From the NCBI GenBank assembly GCA_041675885.1, contig JBAYSY010000044.1, positions 1 to 21,429 of the forward strand: a stretch of 21,429 nt of DNA, in the 5' to 3' direction. This document shows positions 1 through 7,624 of the stretch, piece after piece (position 1 is the stretch's first letter; each line of letters opens with the position of its first letter). Made by a program: the position numbers and the translations under genes. Under the pieces are notes generated by a model that saw only the letters and a list, made by a program, of their open reading frames with translations, searched no databases and was not told the DNA's origin. Origin of the DNA: JBAYSY01 sp041675885. Its GTDB lineage: Bacteria; Pseudomonadota; Alphaproteobacteria; Rhodobacterales; Rhodobacteraceae.

Positions 1-287
1 AGGCCCAGAAGGCGGGCATAGAGGCTGCGCGGGCGAAGATCACGGCCTATCGGGGGCGGAAGCCCAGCTACGGCAGGGGCGACGTGGACAGGGTTCTTGC
101 GCTGCACCGAGGCGGAGAGATGGGAACCCCGGCGATTGCGAAGGAAACCGGGCTGTCCCGAAGCGCGGTGCAGCGGATCGTCGCGGACCCCGCCCGAGCG
201 GTGGAGGTGCTGGAACGCTGGGAAACTGCGGTGCTGGACGAGGGCCGAGCGGGAGGCCGAGGGATTACACCACGCCTTAGGAGCTAG
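1..287 (+). CDS. Serine recombinase (resolvase/invertase), C-terminal part only
   Basis: This is the 3' end of a gene that begins before the window; the open frame runs in from base 3 to a TAG at 285-287. The readable residues include GIEAARAK, YRGRKPSYG and then a helix-turn-helix of the form TPAIAKETGLSRSAVQRIV. That matches the linker and C-terminal DNA-binding helix-turn-helix of small serine recombinases (Hin/Tn3 resolvase type), where a 'GI..A...Y.GRKP' stretch precedes the helix-turn-helix. The N-terminal catalytic domain with the nucleophilic serine is outside the window, so activity cannot be judged. A GTG at 84 could be mistaken for a start, but the homology extends upstream of it. 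About 20 residues follow the helix-turn-helix, slightly longer than the shortest members. Together with the insertion-sequence remnant nearby, it marks the edge of an accessory or mobile region. Confidence 0.8.
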   Translation, partial: AQKAGIEAARAKITAYRGRKPSYGRGDVDRVLALHRGGEMGTPAIAKETGLSRSAVQRIVADPARAVEVLERWETAVLDEGRAGGRGITPRLRS

Positions 288-502
288 CCACTCCATCCAC
301 CCGCTGGTCATTGCGGGCTCCTCGTTTACTTCATGTGCGCAATGCTGGCGTCCCCTTCGCGGGGCGTCGGCTTTCTTTGCGTCGTGTAGAGATCGAGGCG
401 GCCTGTCTGTAGCGGCGTGACATTTCAGCAACGGCGCGAGCCTATCCGTATCCCTTTTTGGCCCGTGTAGAAACCCCAACAACCCCTTGAGGAACAACCC
501 AA

Positions 503-568
503 ATGACCAACACCACCATCGTGAACATGACCGCCGAGGAAGCTACGCCGCAGCAGATGGCCGCGTGA
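503..568 (+). pseudogene. Short interrupted reading frame (22 codons) beside the IS remnant
   Basis: An ATG at 503 follows a GAGGAAC ribosome-binding-like sequence at about 489-495 and encodes MTNTTIVNMTAEEATPQQMA before a TGA at 566-568. The same frame stays open after the stop (QAQINAQNRPQRAPEGK) until it meets the IS3-type sequence at about 630. This suggests the 5' end of a small gene broken by a nonsense change and by the IS junction. The product is not recognised. It could also be a chance peptide. Confidence 0.3.
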
Positions 569-629
569 CAAGCCCAGATCAACGCCCAGAACCGCCCGCA
601 GCGGGCCCCCGAAGGCAAGCATAGCCGAA

Positions 630-727
630 TCCGGCCTCCTGTTCCTTGGTCATCCCGATAATCTGCGCCTCGGTGAAACGGCTTTTTCTCATGTCGTCTG
701 CTCCTTCTCAGGTTGGCAGACTCTACA
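630..727 (-). mobile_element. IS3-family insertion sequence, 5' terminal fragment
   Basis: On the minus strand, an ATG at 690-692 preceded by GAAGGAG starts the peptide MRKSRFTEAQIIGM followed by TKEQEAG. This is the typical N-terminus of IS3-family OrfA transposases (IS407/ISRso-like subgroup). The similarity stops after about codon 21 (near base 630), where the frame runs into unrelated sequence and soon terminates. Upstream of the ATG the DNA reads TGTAGAGTCTGCCAACC, starting with TG as IS3-family terminal repeats do, so the element end is placed near 727. No other part of the IS (rest of orfA, orfB, second end) is in the window. It is a non-functional remnant. Confidence 0.75.
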
Positions 728-822
728 TCACGGCGAGGGAACTTCCGGGGGGCAGGTTACCCCCAATCCTTGCCAAACCCTTAACATCACGCTCCAACCC
801 CTTGATATTACAAGAATCGCCC

Positions 823-844
823 CCTGTCCCGCGCGTGGGACAGG
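823..844. other. 8-bp hairpin upstream of the EamA gene
   Basis: CCTGTCCC (823-830) and GGGACAGG (837-844) are perfect inverted repeats separated by six bases. There is no T-tract on the plus side, so it is not an obvious terminator. It could be an operator or leader hairpin for the downstream transporter, or a chance G/C-rich palindrome. Confidence 0.35.
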
Positions 845-929
845 CCGGTCCCGGCCCCTGGCCGTGCGGGCTGGCGTTCCTCTCCGGGACCGGCTATCCG
901 GGGCAGGTTCGGCCGGGAAGGGGACAGGG

Positions 930-1832
930 GTGGATATCCGCGCGATTCTGATGGGCCTCGCCTTCGCGCTGATGTGGTCCTCGGCCTTCACCTCGGCGCG
1001 GATGATCGTGCTGGACGCGCCGCCGCTGACCGCGCTGGCGCTGCGGTTCCTGCTTTCCGGGCTGATCGGGGTGGGGGCCGCGCTGGCGCTCGGGCAGAGC
1101 TGGCGGCTGACCCCGGGCCAGTGGCGGGCGACGCTGGTGTTCGGGGTGATGCAGAACGCCGCCTATCTCGGGCTCAACTTCATCGCCATGCAGCGGGTGG
1201 GGGCGTCCGAGGCCGCCATCATCGCCTCGACCATGCCCTTGCTGGTGGCGCTGGCCGGATGGCTGGTGCTGCGCGAGCGGCTGGGGGTGGCCGGCACGGC
1301 GGGGCTTGTCGCGGGTTTCGGCGGTGTGGCCATCATCATGGGCGCGCGGCTGTCGGGCGGAGTCGACCCGGTCGGGGTCGGGCTTTGCGTGGTGGCGGCG
1401 GTGGCGCTGACGGTGGCGACGCTTGCGGTGCGCGGGGCTTCGGGCGGTGGCAACCTGCTGATGGTGGTGGGGTTGCAGATGTTCGTCGGCGCCGGGGTGC
1501 TCGGGGTGCTGGCGCTGGCGTTCGAAAGCTGGGAGGTGAACTGGACCCCGCGTCTGGCGGGCGCCTTCTTCTACCAGGTGCTGGTGCCGGGGCTGCTGGC
1601 GACATGGGTGTGGTTCGCACTGGTGGCGCGGATCGGCGCGGTGCGGGCGGCGGTGTTCCATTTCCTCAACCCGGTGTTCGGGGTGGTGATCGCGGCGGCG
1701 CTGCTGGCCGAGCCGCTGGGCTTCGCGGACCTGATCGGCGTCGTGGTGGTGGCGGGCGGCATCCTTGTAGTGCAATGGGCGCGGGCGCCGGGGGCGGCGG
1801 CGGGCAGCCGGGCGCAGCGGCCCGCCCCGTAG
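930..1832 (+). CDS. EamA/DMT-superfamily inner-membrane transporter
   Basis: The protein is 300 residues, the usual size for the drug/metabolite transporter (EamA, RhaT/YdcZ-like) family, and is almost entirely hydrophobic with about ten predicted membrane helices in two repeated halves. Each half shows EamA features, for example LMWSSAFTSARMIV near the N-terminus, then ALRFLLSG, and FHFLNPVFGVVIA...EPLGFADLIGVVVVAGGILVV at the C-terminus. Such proteins export amino acids or other small metabolites; the substrate cannot be read from sequence. I chose the GTG at 930 because the peptide upstream in the open frame is not membrane-like and GAAGGGGACAG precedes it; ATG 951 is an alternative. It stands alone on the plus strand, with the DUF482 gene following after about 145 bases. 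Confidence 0.85.
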   Translation: MDIRAILMGLAFALMWSSAFTSARMIVLDAPPLTALALRFLLSGLIGVGAALALGQSWRLTPGQWRATLVFGVMQNAAYLGLNFIAMQRVGASEAAIIASTMPLLVALAGWLVLRERLGVAGTAGLVAGFGGVAIIMGARLSGGVDPVGVGLCVVAAVALTVATLAVRGASGGGNLLMVVGLQMFVGAGVLGVLALAFESWEVNWTPRLAGAFFYQVLVPGLLATWVWFALVARIGAVRAAVFHFLNPVFGVVIAAALLAEPLGFADLIGVVVVAGGILVVQWARAPGAAAGSRAQRPAP

Positions 1833-1976
1833 GGCCGACAAACCCCCTTGCCCGATACGGGGTCGCGCTGCGCGTGCCCGGCCGGTGGCGGGGCGCACGA
1901 CGGAAGGGACGGCGGAAGGGGGATTGAAACCGCCGCCCCACGGGCCATCTTGTGGGCAGGCGGGCGGCGGGACGGC

Positions 1977-3143
1977 ATGGACGGCGGAGAAACGATCGAG
2001 GTGAACATCCTTTCCGCCGTGGGCGACCTGCCCGCGCGGGAGTGGGATGCCTGTGCGAACCCCGGCACCGGGCGGCCCGGGGATCCTTTCACCACCCATC
2101 GTTTCCTCACGGCGCTGGAGCGTTCGGGCTCGGTCGGCGCGGGTTCCGGCTGGGAGCCGATGCCGCTCGTGGCGCGCCGGGGAGGCGCGGTGATCGCGGT
2201 GGCGCCGCTTTATCTCAAGCACCACAGCCAGGGCGAATACGTCTTCGACCACGGCTGGGCCGACGCATGGGAGCGCGCGGGCGGCCGCTATTACCCCAAG
2301 CTGCAACTCGCCGTGCCTTTCACCCCCGCGCCCGGGCGGCGGTTCCTGACCCGCCCGGGGGAGGAGGCGACGGGCCGCGCCGCGCTCATGCAGGCGCTGG
2401 CCGAGCTTTGCACCCGGTCGCGGTTGTCCTCGGCCCATGTCACCTTCTGCACCGGGGACGAGGCCGGGGCGGGTGCGCGGGCGGGGTTCCTGCACCGGAT
2501 CGGGCAGCAATACCACTGGCTGAACGACGGATACGCGGATTTCGACGGCTTCCTCGCCGCGCTCTCGTCGCGCAAGCGCAAGGCGGTCCGGCGCGAGCGG
2601 GCCACGGCGCAGGGGTTCGGCGGCACGATCCGGGCGCTGACCGGCGACGGGTTGCGGCCCGGACACTGGGATGCCTTCTGGGCCTTCTACCAGGACACCG
2701 GCAGCCGCAAATGGGGCCGCCCCTACCTGACCCGCGCCTTCTTCGACGAGTTGCAGGCCACGATGCGCGATGACGTGCTGCTGGTGCTGGCCGAGCGCGA
2801 CGGGCGGGCGGTGGCGGGTGCGCTCAACCTGATCGGGCGCGATGCGCTTTACGGCCGGTACTGGGGCTGTGTCGAGGACCACCCCTGCCTGCATTTCGAA
2901 CTGTGCTATTATCAGGCGATCGACTGGGCGATCCGGCACGGTCTGTCGCGGGTCGAGGCCGGGGCGCAGGGCGACCACAAGCTTTCCCGCGGCTACATGC
3001 CGGTCGCCACCCATTCGCTGCACTGGATCGCCGATCCGGGGTTCCGCGATGCGGTGGCGCGGTTCCTCGCGGCCGAGCGGGCGGCGGTGGACGAGGATAT
3101 CGCGCTGCTGGCGGATTACGGGCCGTTCCGCAGGTCAGGTTGA
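1977..3143 (+). CDS. FemAB-like / DUF482 (COG3146-type) GNAT-fold acyltransferase
   Basis: The 388-residue product matches the DUF482 family (PF04339). Landmarks in order are FTTHRFLTALERSGSVG near residue 40, APLYLKHHSQGEYVFDHGWAD near 75-95, GGRYYPKLQLAVPFTP, then SSRKRKAVRRER and a C-terminal GNAT-like half with ALNLIGRDALYGRYWG, HFELCYYQAIDWAI and AGAQGDHKLSRGY. Members are predicted N-acyl/peptidyl transferases related to FemAB, sometimes labelled peptidoglycan-modifying, but the reaction is not established. The frame is open from 1848, but the upstream part is low-complexity Gly/Arg/Ala. ATG 1977, preceded by a GGCGGGACGG purine-rich stretch, begins just before the conserved region and gives the usual family length. 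GST 1 follows after 47 bases in the same direction, so co-transcription is possible. Confidence 0.85.
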   Translation: MDGGETIEVNILSAVGDLPAREWDACANPGTGRPGDPFTTHRFLTALERSGSVGAGSGWEPMPLVARRGGAVIAVAPLYLKHHSQGEYVFDHGWADAWERAGGRYYPKLQLAVPFTPAPGRRFLTRPGEEATGRAALMQALAELCTRSRLSSAHVTFCTGDEAGAGARAGFLHRIGQQYHWLNDGYADFDGFLAALSSRKRKAVRRERATAQGFGGTIRALTGDGLRPGHWDAFWAFYQDTGSRKWGRPYLTRAFFDELQATMRDDVLLVLAERDGRAVAGALNLIGRDALYGRYWGCVEDHPCLHFELCYYQAIDWAIRHGLSRVEAGAQGDHKLSRGYMPVATHSLHWIADPGFRDAVARFLAAERAAVDEDIALLADYGPFRRSG

Positions 3144-3190
3144 CCCGGCGCATGCGGGCCATATGTTCCGGGTTTCAGGGAGGGCGCGCA

Positions 3191-3826
3191 ATGACCGGGA
3201 CACTGACCTTCTACACCAACCCCAATTCGCGCGGCGCCATGGTGCGCTGGATGCTGGAGGAAACGGGCGCGGATTACGAGACCGTGGTGCTCGACTACGG
3301 CCCGCCGATGAAGGCGCCCGGCTATCTGGCGATCAACCCGATGGGCAAGGTGCCCGCCGTGCGGCGCGGCGACACGGTGGTGACCGAATGCGCGGCGATC
3401 TGCTGCTGGCTGGCGGATGTGTTCCCCGAGGCCGGGCTCGCCCCCGATCCGGCCGAACGCGGGGCCTGGTACCGCTGGCTGTTCTTCGGCGCGGGGCCGC
3501 TGGAGGCGGCCGTGACCAACCGGGCGCTGGGGGTGGAAGTGCCGGAGGAAAAGCACAGTTTCGTCGGCTACGGCGATTTCGACCGGGTGATGGAGACGCT
3601 GGAGGCGGCGGTCGCGGCGGGGCCGTATCTGGCGGGCGAACGTTTCTCGGCGGCCGACGTCTATGTCGGGGCGCAGATCGGCTGGGGGATGATGTTCGGC
3701 ACCGTGCCGAAGCGCCCGGGGTTCGAGGATTACTGGGCGCGGCTGAGCGCCCGGCCGGCATATCTGCGGGCGCAGGCGCTGGATGACGAGTTGCGGGCGA
3801 AGGGGGCGGGCGATGGCGGAGAGTGA
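3191..3826 (+). CDS. Glutathione S-transferase family protein (GST 1)
   Basis: The 211-residue protein has the standard two-domain GST layout. The thioredoxin-like N-domain opens with LTFYTNPNSRGAMVRWMLEE (Ser13 as candidate thiol-activating residue), followed by NPMGKVPAV with the cis-proline at Pro55 and TECAAI (Glu66, gamma-glutamyl contact). The alpha-helical C-domain carries PYLAGERFSAADVYVG, the usual GST N-capping/hydrophobic-staple region. It should conjugate or reduce substrates with glutathione in the cytoplasm; the substrate is unknown. Start ATG 3191 has a good AGGGAGGGCGC ribosome-binding site. Its last 14 bases overlap the start of the pterin dehydratase gene, implying one transcript. 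Confidence 0.9.
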   Translation: MTGTLTFYTNPNSRGAMVRWMLEETGADYETVVLDYGPPMKAPGYLAINPMGKVPAVRRGDTVVTECAAICCWLADVFPEAGLAPDPAERGAWYRWLFFGAGPLEAAVTNRALGVEVPEEKHSFVGYGDFDRVMETLEAAVAAGPYLAGERFSAADVYVGAQIGWGMMFGTVPKRPGFEDYWARLSARPAYLRAQALDDELRAKGAGDGGE

Positions 3827-4118
3827 GCGCCTGACCGGGGCGGAGCGCGGCGCGGCGCTGGCGCCGCTGCTGCAAAGCGGCTGGCAGGAGGTGGCGGGGC
3901 GCGATGCGATCCGCAAGGACTTCGCCTTCCGCGACTTCGCCGATGCCTTCGGCTTCATGACCCGCGCCGCGATCTGGGCCGAGAAGTGGAACCATCATCC
4001 CGAGTGGTCGAACATCTACCGCAAGGTGACGGTGGTGCTGAGCACCCATGACGCGGGCGGGCTTACGGCGCGCGATATCCGGCTGGCCGCGAAACTCGAC
4101 GAACTGGCCGGGGGCTGA
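3813..4118 (+). CDS. phhB: 4a-hydroxytetrahydrobiopterin dehydratase (pterin-4a-carbinolamine dehydratase)
   Basis: The 101-residue product has the diagnostic PCD/DCoH motif EKWNHHPEWSNIYRKV with HHPEW at residues 61-65, followed by LSTHDAGGLTARDIRLA. His61, His62 and His79 are in the positions of the three catalytic histidines of the family, and the length is typical. The enzyme dehydrates 4a-hydroxy-tetrahydropterin, supporting pterin recycling for phenylalanine hydroxylase, though no hydroxylase gene is in the window. In bacteria without that enzyme, PCDs are thought to serve molybdopterin or other pterin pathways. I chose ATG 3813 over the upstream ATG 3783 because the latter adds an Arg-rich, non-conserved lead and extends the overlap. 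The gene overlaps GST 1 by 14 bases and is likely translationally coupled to it. Confidence 0.9.
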   Translation: MAESERLTGAERGAALAPLLQSGWQEVAGRDAIRKDFAFRDFADAFGFMTRAAIWAEKWNHHPEWSNIYRKVTVVLSTHDAGGLTARDIRLAAKLDELAGG

Positions 4119-4557
4119 GGCGGAGGGAGAGGCTCCCGCCCCTTTGTGGCGCGGCTCGCCGCGCGACAAAGCGCCCGGGCCGGGCGCGCCGTTCCGGCGC
4201 GAAAGGGGGCTTTCCGCCCCCTCTTGCGCGGCAGGCCGCGCAATTCACCCCCGAGAGTATTCATGCAAGATGAAGTATGAAGACGTTCCCGGCAATCTCC
4301 ATCTTTCCATGAATACCCTTGCCGGAGGCGGCGCCCTGCGCGGTTCCCGGCGGCACGTCGCAGATGCGAACGGGTGGCGCGGGGTCGGTGCCGATTCCCC
4401 GGTGGGTGAAGATGATGTCTTGTGGGTAACGCCCCCGAGGCGGCCTCTCCTTCCTGTTGTGCCTTGCGGGCTCTGGCAAAGGCGGGGAAACTGCGGCATT
4501 CTGCCGCCGGGCAGCCCGGGACCACCCGGAATGAGGCCCGCAACAAAGGAGGACGCC
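4119..4557. other. Intergenic region with a terminator-like hairpin and a GAGAGTATT...AAGATGAAG motif
   Basis: No gene is supported here. From left to right it holds G/C-rich inverted repeats, a terminator-like hairpin at 4205-4221, and the motif CCCCGAGAGTATTC followed by AAGATGAAG at about 4249-4275. It also carries the leader of the small gene at 4558, with an excellent AAAGGAGG at 4545-4552. I see no clear -35/-10 pair. Confidence 0.5.
4205..4226 (+). terminator. Probable terminator after phhB
   Basis: GGGGGC (4205-4210) pairs with GCCCCC (4216-4221) around a TTTCC loop and is followed by TCTTG. The stem is strong but the T-tract is poor. It lies 87 bases beyond the phhB stop. Confidence 0.45.
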
Positions 4558-4848
4558 ATGCCCCTGCCGCTTGCCCCCCTTGCCGGTGTCGCGGTGAAAT
4601 ACGGCGCCGTCGCGCTGGCCGCCTGGGCGGCGGGCGAGGGTTTGCGCCGGGCGCTGCGTCCCGGCCGGATCGACCAGCGCGCCGAGGATGCGCTTGACGA
4701 CACCGACGAAGGGATCGCCCTTCACCGCCCACGCGACCGCGATCAGGCCAATGCCAGCGCCCGGATGTGCCGCACCCTGCGCCTTGGCAACCGCGCCTGG
4801 CGGATCGACGCCGCCGCCCTTGCCCGTATCCGTATCCGAAAGGTCTGA
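4558..4848 (+). CDS. Small uncharacterised protein (96 aa) upstream of GST 2
   Basis: I do not recognise this protein. It has a hydrophobic N-terminal stretch, about residues 4-26 (LPLAPLAGVAVKYGAVALAA...), which may be a single membrane anchor. A charged middle follows (RIDQRAEDALDDTDEGIALHRPRDRDQ), then a basic tail with paired tryptophan/arginine (RLGNRAWRIDAAALARIRIRK). The ATG at 4558 has a near-perfect AAAGGAGG site seven bases upstream, and G/C use fits coding, so I regard it as real. The stop lies five bases before the ATG of GST 2, so the two are almost certainly co-transcribed. The function is unknown. Confidence 0.75.
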   Translation: MPLPLAPLAGVAVKYGAVALAAWAAGEGLRRALRPGRIDQRAEDALDDTDEGIALHRPRDRDQANASARMCRTLRLGNRAWRIDAAALARIRIRKV

Positions 4849-4853
4849 TCCCG

Positions 4854-5462
4854 ATGCGTCTTTATCACTCGCCCACCTCGCCCTATGTGCGCAAGATCAT
4901 GGTCGTCCTGATGGAGACCGGCCAGGCCGATGCGGTCACGCTGGTTCCGGCCCATGGAACGCCGGTCGATCCGGGCTCCATGCCGCTAGCGCAGAATCCG
5001 TTGGGCAAGATCCCCGCGCTGGAGCGCGACGAGGGGCCGGCGCTTTACGACAGCCGGGTGATCTGCCGCTATCTGGACGAGCGCGCGGGGGCGGGGCTTT
5101 ATCCGCAGGGGGCGCGGTTGTGGGATACGCTGGTGCTGGAGGCGACCGCCGACGGGATGCTCGATGCGGCGATCCTGATGGTCTACGAGGACCGGGTGCG
5201 CCCCGAGGACAAGCGGATGCCCGAATGGGTGGGCGGGCAATGGGCCAAGATCGCCCGTTCGCTCGACACGCTGGAGGCGCGCTGGATGGCGCATCTGGCC
5301 GGGCCGCTGGATATGGGCCAGATCGCGGTCGGCTGCGCGCTCGGGTATCTCGACTTCCGCCACGCCGGGCGCGACTGGCGCGAGGGGCGGCCCGGGCTGG
5401 CTGCCTGGCATGACGGCTTTGCCGGACGGCCCGCGATGGCCGCCACCGTGCCCGTGGCCTGA
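4854..5462 (+). CDS. Glutathione S-transferase family protein (GST 2)
   Basis: The 202-residue protein begins MRLYHSPTSPYVRKIMVVL, a classic bacterial GST N-terminus in which Ser9 of SPYVRK is the likely glutathione-activating residue. NPLGKIPAL (cis-Pro54) and YDSRVICRYLDE (Asp66/Ser67 contacting glutathione) complete the thioredoxin-like domain. The helical C-domain carries LAGPLDMGQIAVGCALGYLDFRH. This resembles the YibF/YfcG-like group of GSTs; the substrate is unknown. ATG 4854 starts five bases after the stop of the preceding small gene, with weak ribosome binding of its own (AAGGTCTG), so coupling is likely. It is not closely similar to GST 1 and does not look like a tandem duplication. 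The petABC operon follows after 231 bases. Confidence 0.9.
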   Translation: MRLYHSPTSPYVRKIMVVLMETGQADAVTLVPAHGTPVDPGSMPLAQNPLGKIPALERDEGPALYDSRVICRYLDERAGAGLYPQGARLWDTLVLEATADGMLDAAILMVYEDRVRPEDKRMPEWVGGQWAKIARSLDTLEARWMAHLAGPLDMGQIAVGCALGYLDFRHAGRDWREGRPGLAAWHDGFAGRPAMAATVPVA

Positions 5463-5693
5463 AGGCACATGGGCCGGACATGAGGCAGGGCTTGAGACGG
5501 GGTATCGGACCGAACATCGGCCGGGGCGGGCGCGGCATAGCCGCGACACCGCGGAAATTCCCGCAGCATGCGCCCGATTGTCCGCTGGACGCAACCGCGC
5601 GGGCGGGCTAAAAGCCGCCCCTGAAGGCTGCGGGCAACCGCGGCCCGATTACCGTATGGGCCGGGGCATCGGCCGCTAGAGGGAGAATAACTC

Positions 5694-6254
5694 GTGTCCC
5701 ACGCAGAAGAGCACGCAGGCACCCGCAGGGATTTCCTGTATTATGCTACCGCGGGGGCCGGGGCCGTGGCCACCGGGGCCGCGGTCTGGCCGCTGATCAA
5801 CCAGATGAACCCCTCTGCCGATGTTCAGGCGTTGTCGTCGATCCTTGTCGATATCGGCGGGCTTGATGTCGGCGGCCAGATCACGGTGAAATGGCTGGGC
5901 AAGCCGGTCTTCATCCGCCGCCGCACCCCGGAAGAGATCGAGGCCGCGCGCAGCGTGCCGCTGGCCGACCTGATGGACCGTGATTCGCAGAACCCGAACA
6001 AAGAGGGGTCGGATGCCTCCGACGAGAACCGCACGCTGGATGCGGAGGGCGAGTGGCTGGTCATGATCGGCGTCTGCACCCACCTGGGCTGCGTGCCTCT
6101 GGGCAACGGGGCGGGCGATTTCGACGGCTGGTTCTGCCCCTGCCACGGCTCGCATTACGATACCTCGGGCCGTATCCGCCGGGGCCCCGCGCCCGAAAAC
6201 CTGTGGATTCCGGTGGCGGAATTCGTTGACGACACCACGATCAGGCTGGGCTGA
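5694..6254 (+). CDS. petA: Ubiquinol-cytochrome c reductase, Rieske iron-sulfur subunit
   Basis: This 186-residue protein is the Rieske [2Fe-2S] subunit of the cytochrome bc1 complex. It takes the first electron from ubiquinol at the Qo site and passes it to cytochrome c1 on the periplasmic face. The N-terminus TRRDFLYYATAGAGAVATG is a twin-arginine signal-anchor that stays uncleaved as the membrane helix. Cluster motifs are CTHLGC (Cys128, His130, Cys133) and CPCHGSHYD (Cys148, Cys150, His151). The ligands are Cys128/His130/Cys148/His151, with a Cys133-Cys150 disulfide. Ser153 and Tyr155 are at the positions that raise the redox potential in high-potential Rieske proteins. The GTG start at 5694 is supported by GAGGGAGA seven bases upstream and by the family N-terminus. 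It is first in the petABC operon, 11 bases before petB. Confidence 0.98.
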   Translation: MSHAEEHAGTRRDFLYYATAGAGAVATGAAVWPLINQMNPSADVQALSSILVDIGGLDVGGQITVKWLGKPVFIRRRTPEEIEAARSVPLADLMDRDSQNPNKEGSDASDENRTLDAEGEWLVMIGVCTHLGCVPLGNGAGDFDGWFCPCHGSHYDTSGRIRRGPAPENLWIPVAEFVDDTTIRLG

Positions 6255-6265
6255 GGGAACGCGAG

Positions 6266-7606
6266 ATGTCTGGAATTCCGCACGACCATTACGAACCGAA
6301 GTCCGCGGCCGAAAAGTGGCTGCACCGGCGCCTGCCGATCGTGGCGCTGCTTTACGACACGCTCATGATCCCCACCCCCAGGAACCTGAACTGGATGTGG
6401 ATCTGGGGCATCGTGCTTGCCTTCTGCCTGGTGTTGCAGATCGCCACCGGCGTCGTGCTGGCGATGCATTACACGCCGCATGCCGACATGGCCTTCGCCA
6501 GTGTCGAACACATCATGCGCAACGTGAACGGCGGCCACATGCTGCGCTACATCCACCAGAACGGCGCCATGCTGTTCTTCGCGGCGGTCTATCTGCATAT
6601 CTTCCGCGGTCTCTACTACGGATCCTACAAGGCCCCGCGCGAGATCACATGGATCATCGGCATGCTGATCTACCTGCTGATGATGGCCACCGCCTTCATG
6701 GGCTACGTGCTGCCCTGGGGGCAGATGTCGTTCTGGGGCGCCACCGTCATCACCGGCCTGTTCGGGGCCATTCCCGGCATCGGCGATGCGTTGCAGACTT
6801 GGCTGCTGGGCGGCCCTGCGGTGGAGAACCCCACGCTCAACCGCTTCTTCTCGCTGCACTATCTGCTGCCGCTCGTGATCGCGGCGCTGGTGATCGTGCA
6901 CGTCTGGGCCTTCCACACCACCGGCAACGGCAACCCCACCGGGGTCGAGGTGCGGCGCGACTCGAAAGAGGTGGCCGAGAAGGACACGCTGCCGTTCTGG
7001 CCCTATTTCGTCATCAAGGATCTGTTCGCGCTGGCCGTGGTGTTGCTGGTCTTCGCGGCGATCGTCGGCTTCATGCCGAACTATCTCGGCCATCCCGACA
7101 ACTATATCGAGGCCGATGCGCTGGTCACCCCGTCGCATATCGTGCCGGAATGGTATTTCCTGCCGTTCTACGCGATCCTGCGCGCCTTCACCGCCGATGT
7201 GTGGGTGGTGCAGCTGACCCAGTTCGTCACCTTCGGCATCGTCGATGCCAAGTTCTTTGGCGTGCTGGCGATGTTCGGCGCGATCGCGGTGATGGCGCTG
7301 GCGCCCTGGCTGGACACCTCCAGCGTGCGTTCGGGCCGCTACCGGCCGATGTTCAAATGGTGGTTCTGGCTGCTGGCGGTCGATTTCATGGTGCTGATGT
7401 GGGTCGGCGCCATGCCGGCCGAAGGCATCTACACCTGGATTTCGCTGATCGCCTCGGCCTACTGGTTCGCCTATTTCCTGATCCTGCTGCCGCTCCTTGG
7501 GGTGATCGAAAAGCCCCTGCCGCTGCCCGCGACGATCGAGGAGGACTTCAAGGCCAAATACCCTGACGAGCCTGCGGTCGATACGGCCGGAACCCCGGCC
7601 GAGTGA
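6266..7606 (+). CDS. petB: Ubiquinol-cytochrome c reductase, cytochrome b subunit
   Basis: The 446-residue membrane protein carries both b hemes and both quinone sites of the bc1 complex. Heme ligands are the four conserved histidines His97 and His111 (GGHMLRYIHQNG...YLHIFRG) and His198 and His212 (FSLHYL...IVHVWAFH), at the same numbers as in Rhodobacter cytochrome b. The Qo-site PEWY motif is at 294-297 with Glu295, and GYVLPWGQMSFWGATVIT, the conserved Qo-site cd region, is intact. About eight transmembrane helices can be counted. Full length includes the extended C-terminus (EKPLPLPATIEEDFKAKYPDE) typical of alphaproteobacteria. The start at 6266 follows GAGGGAACG. It lies 11 bases after petA and 18 before petC. 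The Qo and Qi motifs show nothing unusual. Confidence 0.98.
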   Translation: MSGIPHDHYEPKSAAEKWLHRRLPIVALLYDTLMIPTPRNLNWMWIWGIVLAFCLVLQIATGVVLAMHYTPHADMAFASVEHIMRNVNGGHMLRYIHQNGAMLFFAAVYLHIFRGLYYGSYKAPREITWIIGMLIYLLMMATAFMGYVLPWGQMSFWGATVITGLFGAIPGIGDALQTWLLGGPAVENPTLNRFFSLHYLLPLVIAALVIVHVWAFHTTGNGNPTGVEVRRDSKEVAEKDTLPFWPYFVIKDLFALAVVLLVFAAIVGFMPNYLGHPDNYIEADALVTPSHIVPEWYFLPFYAILRAFTADVWVVQLTQFVTFGIVDAKFFGVLAMFGAIAVMALAPWLDTSSVRSGRYRPMFKWWFWLLAVDFMVLMWVGAMPAEGIYTWISLIASAYWFAYFLILLPLLGVIEKPLPLPATIEEDFKAKYPDEPAVDTAGTPAE

Positions 7607-7624
7607 CGGAAAGGACAGACTGAC

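Larger units (their letters stand above)
288..929. other. Gene-poor accessory junction
   Basis: No convincing intact gene lies between the recombinase fragment and the EamA transporter. The stretch holds a short interrupted frame (503-568), the end of an IS3-family element (about 630-727) and a hairpin at 823-844. Base composition is lower in GC around 430-530 and 760-815 than in the flanking core genes. The rest shows no recognisable motif. Confidence 0.6.

Noticed and set aside
894..3023. Very long minus-strand open frame (709 codons) opposite the transporter and DUF482 genes
   Set aside because: Its residues are Arg/Pro/Gly/His-rich low-complexity with no domains, as expected from the antisense frame of high-GC coding DNA.
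5463..5693. Search for a petABC promoter or leader gene
   Set aside because: There is G/C-rich sequence with an imperfect GGGCGGGC-AAAA-GCCGCCC foldback but no convincing -35/-10 pair or coding frame.
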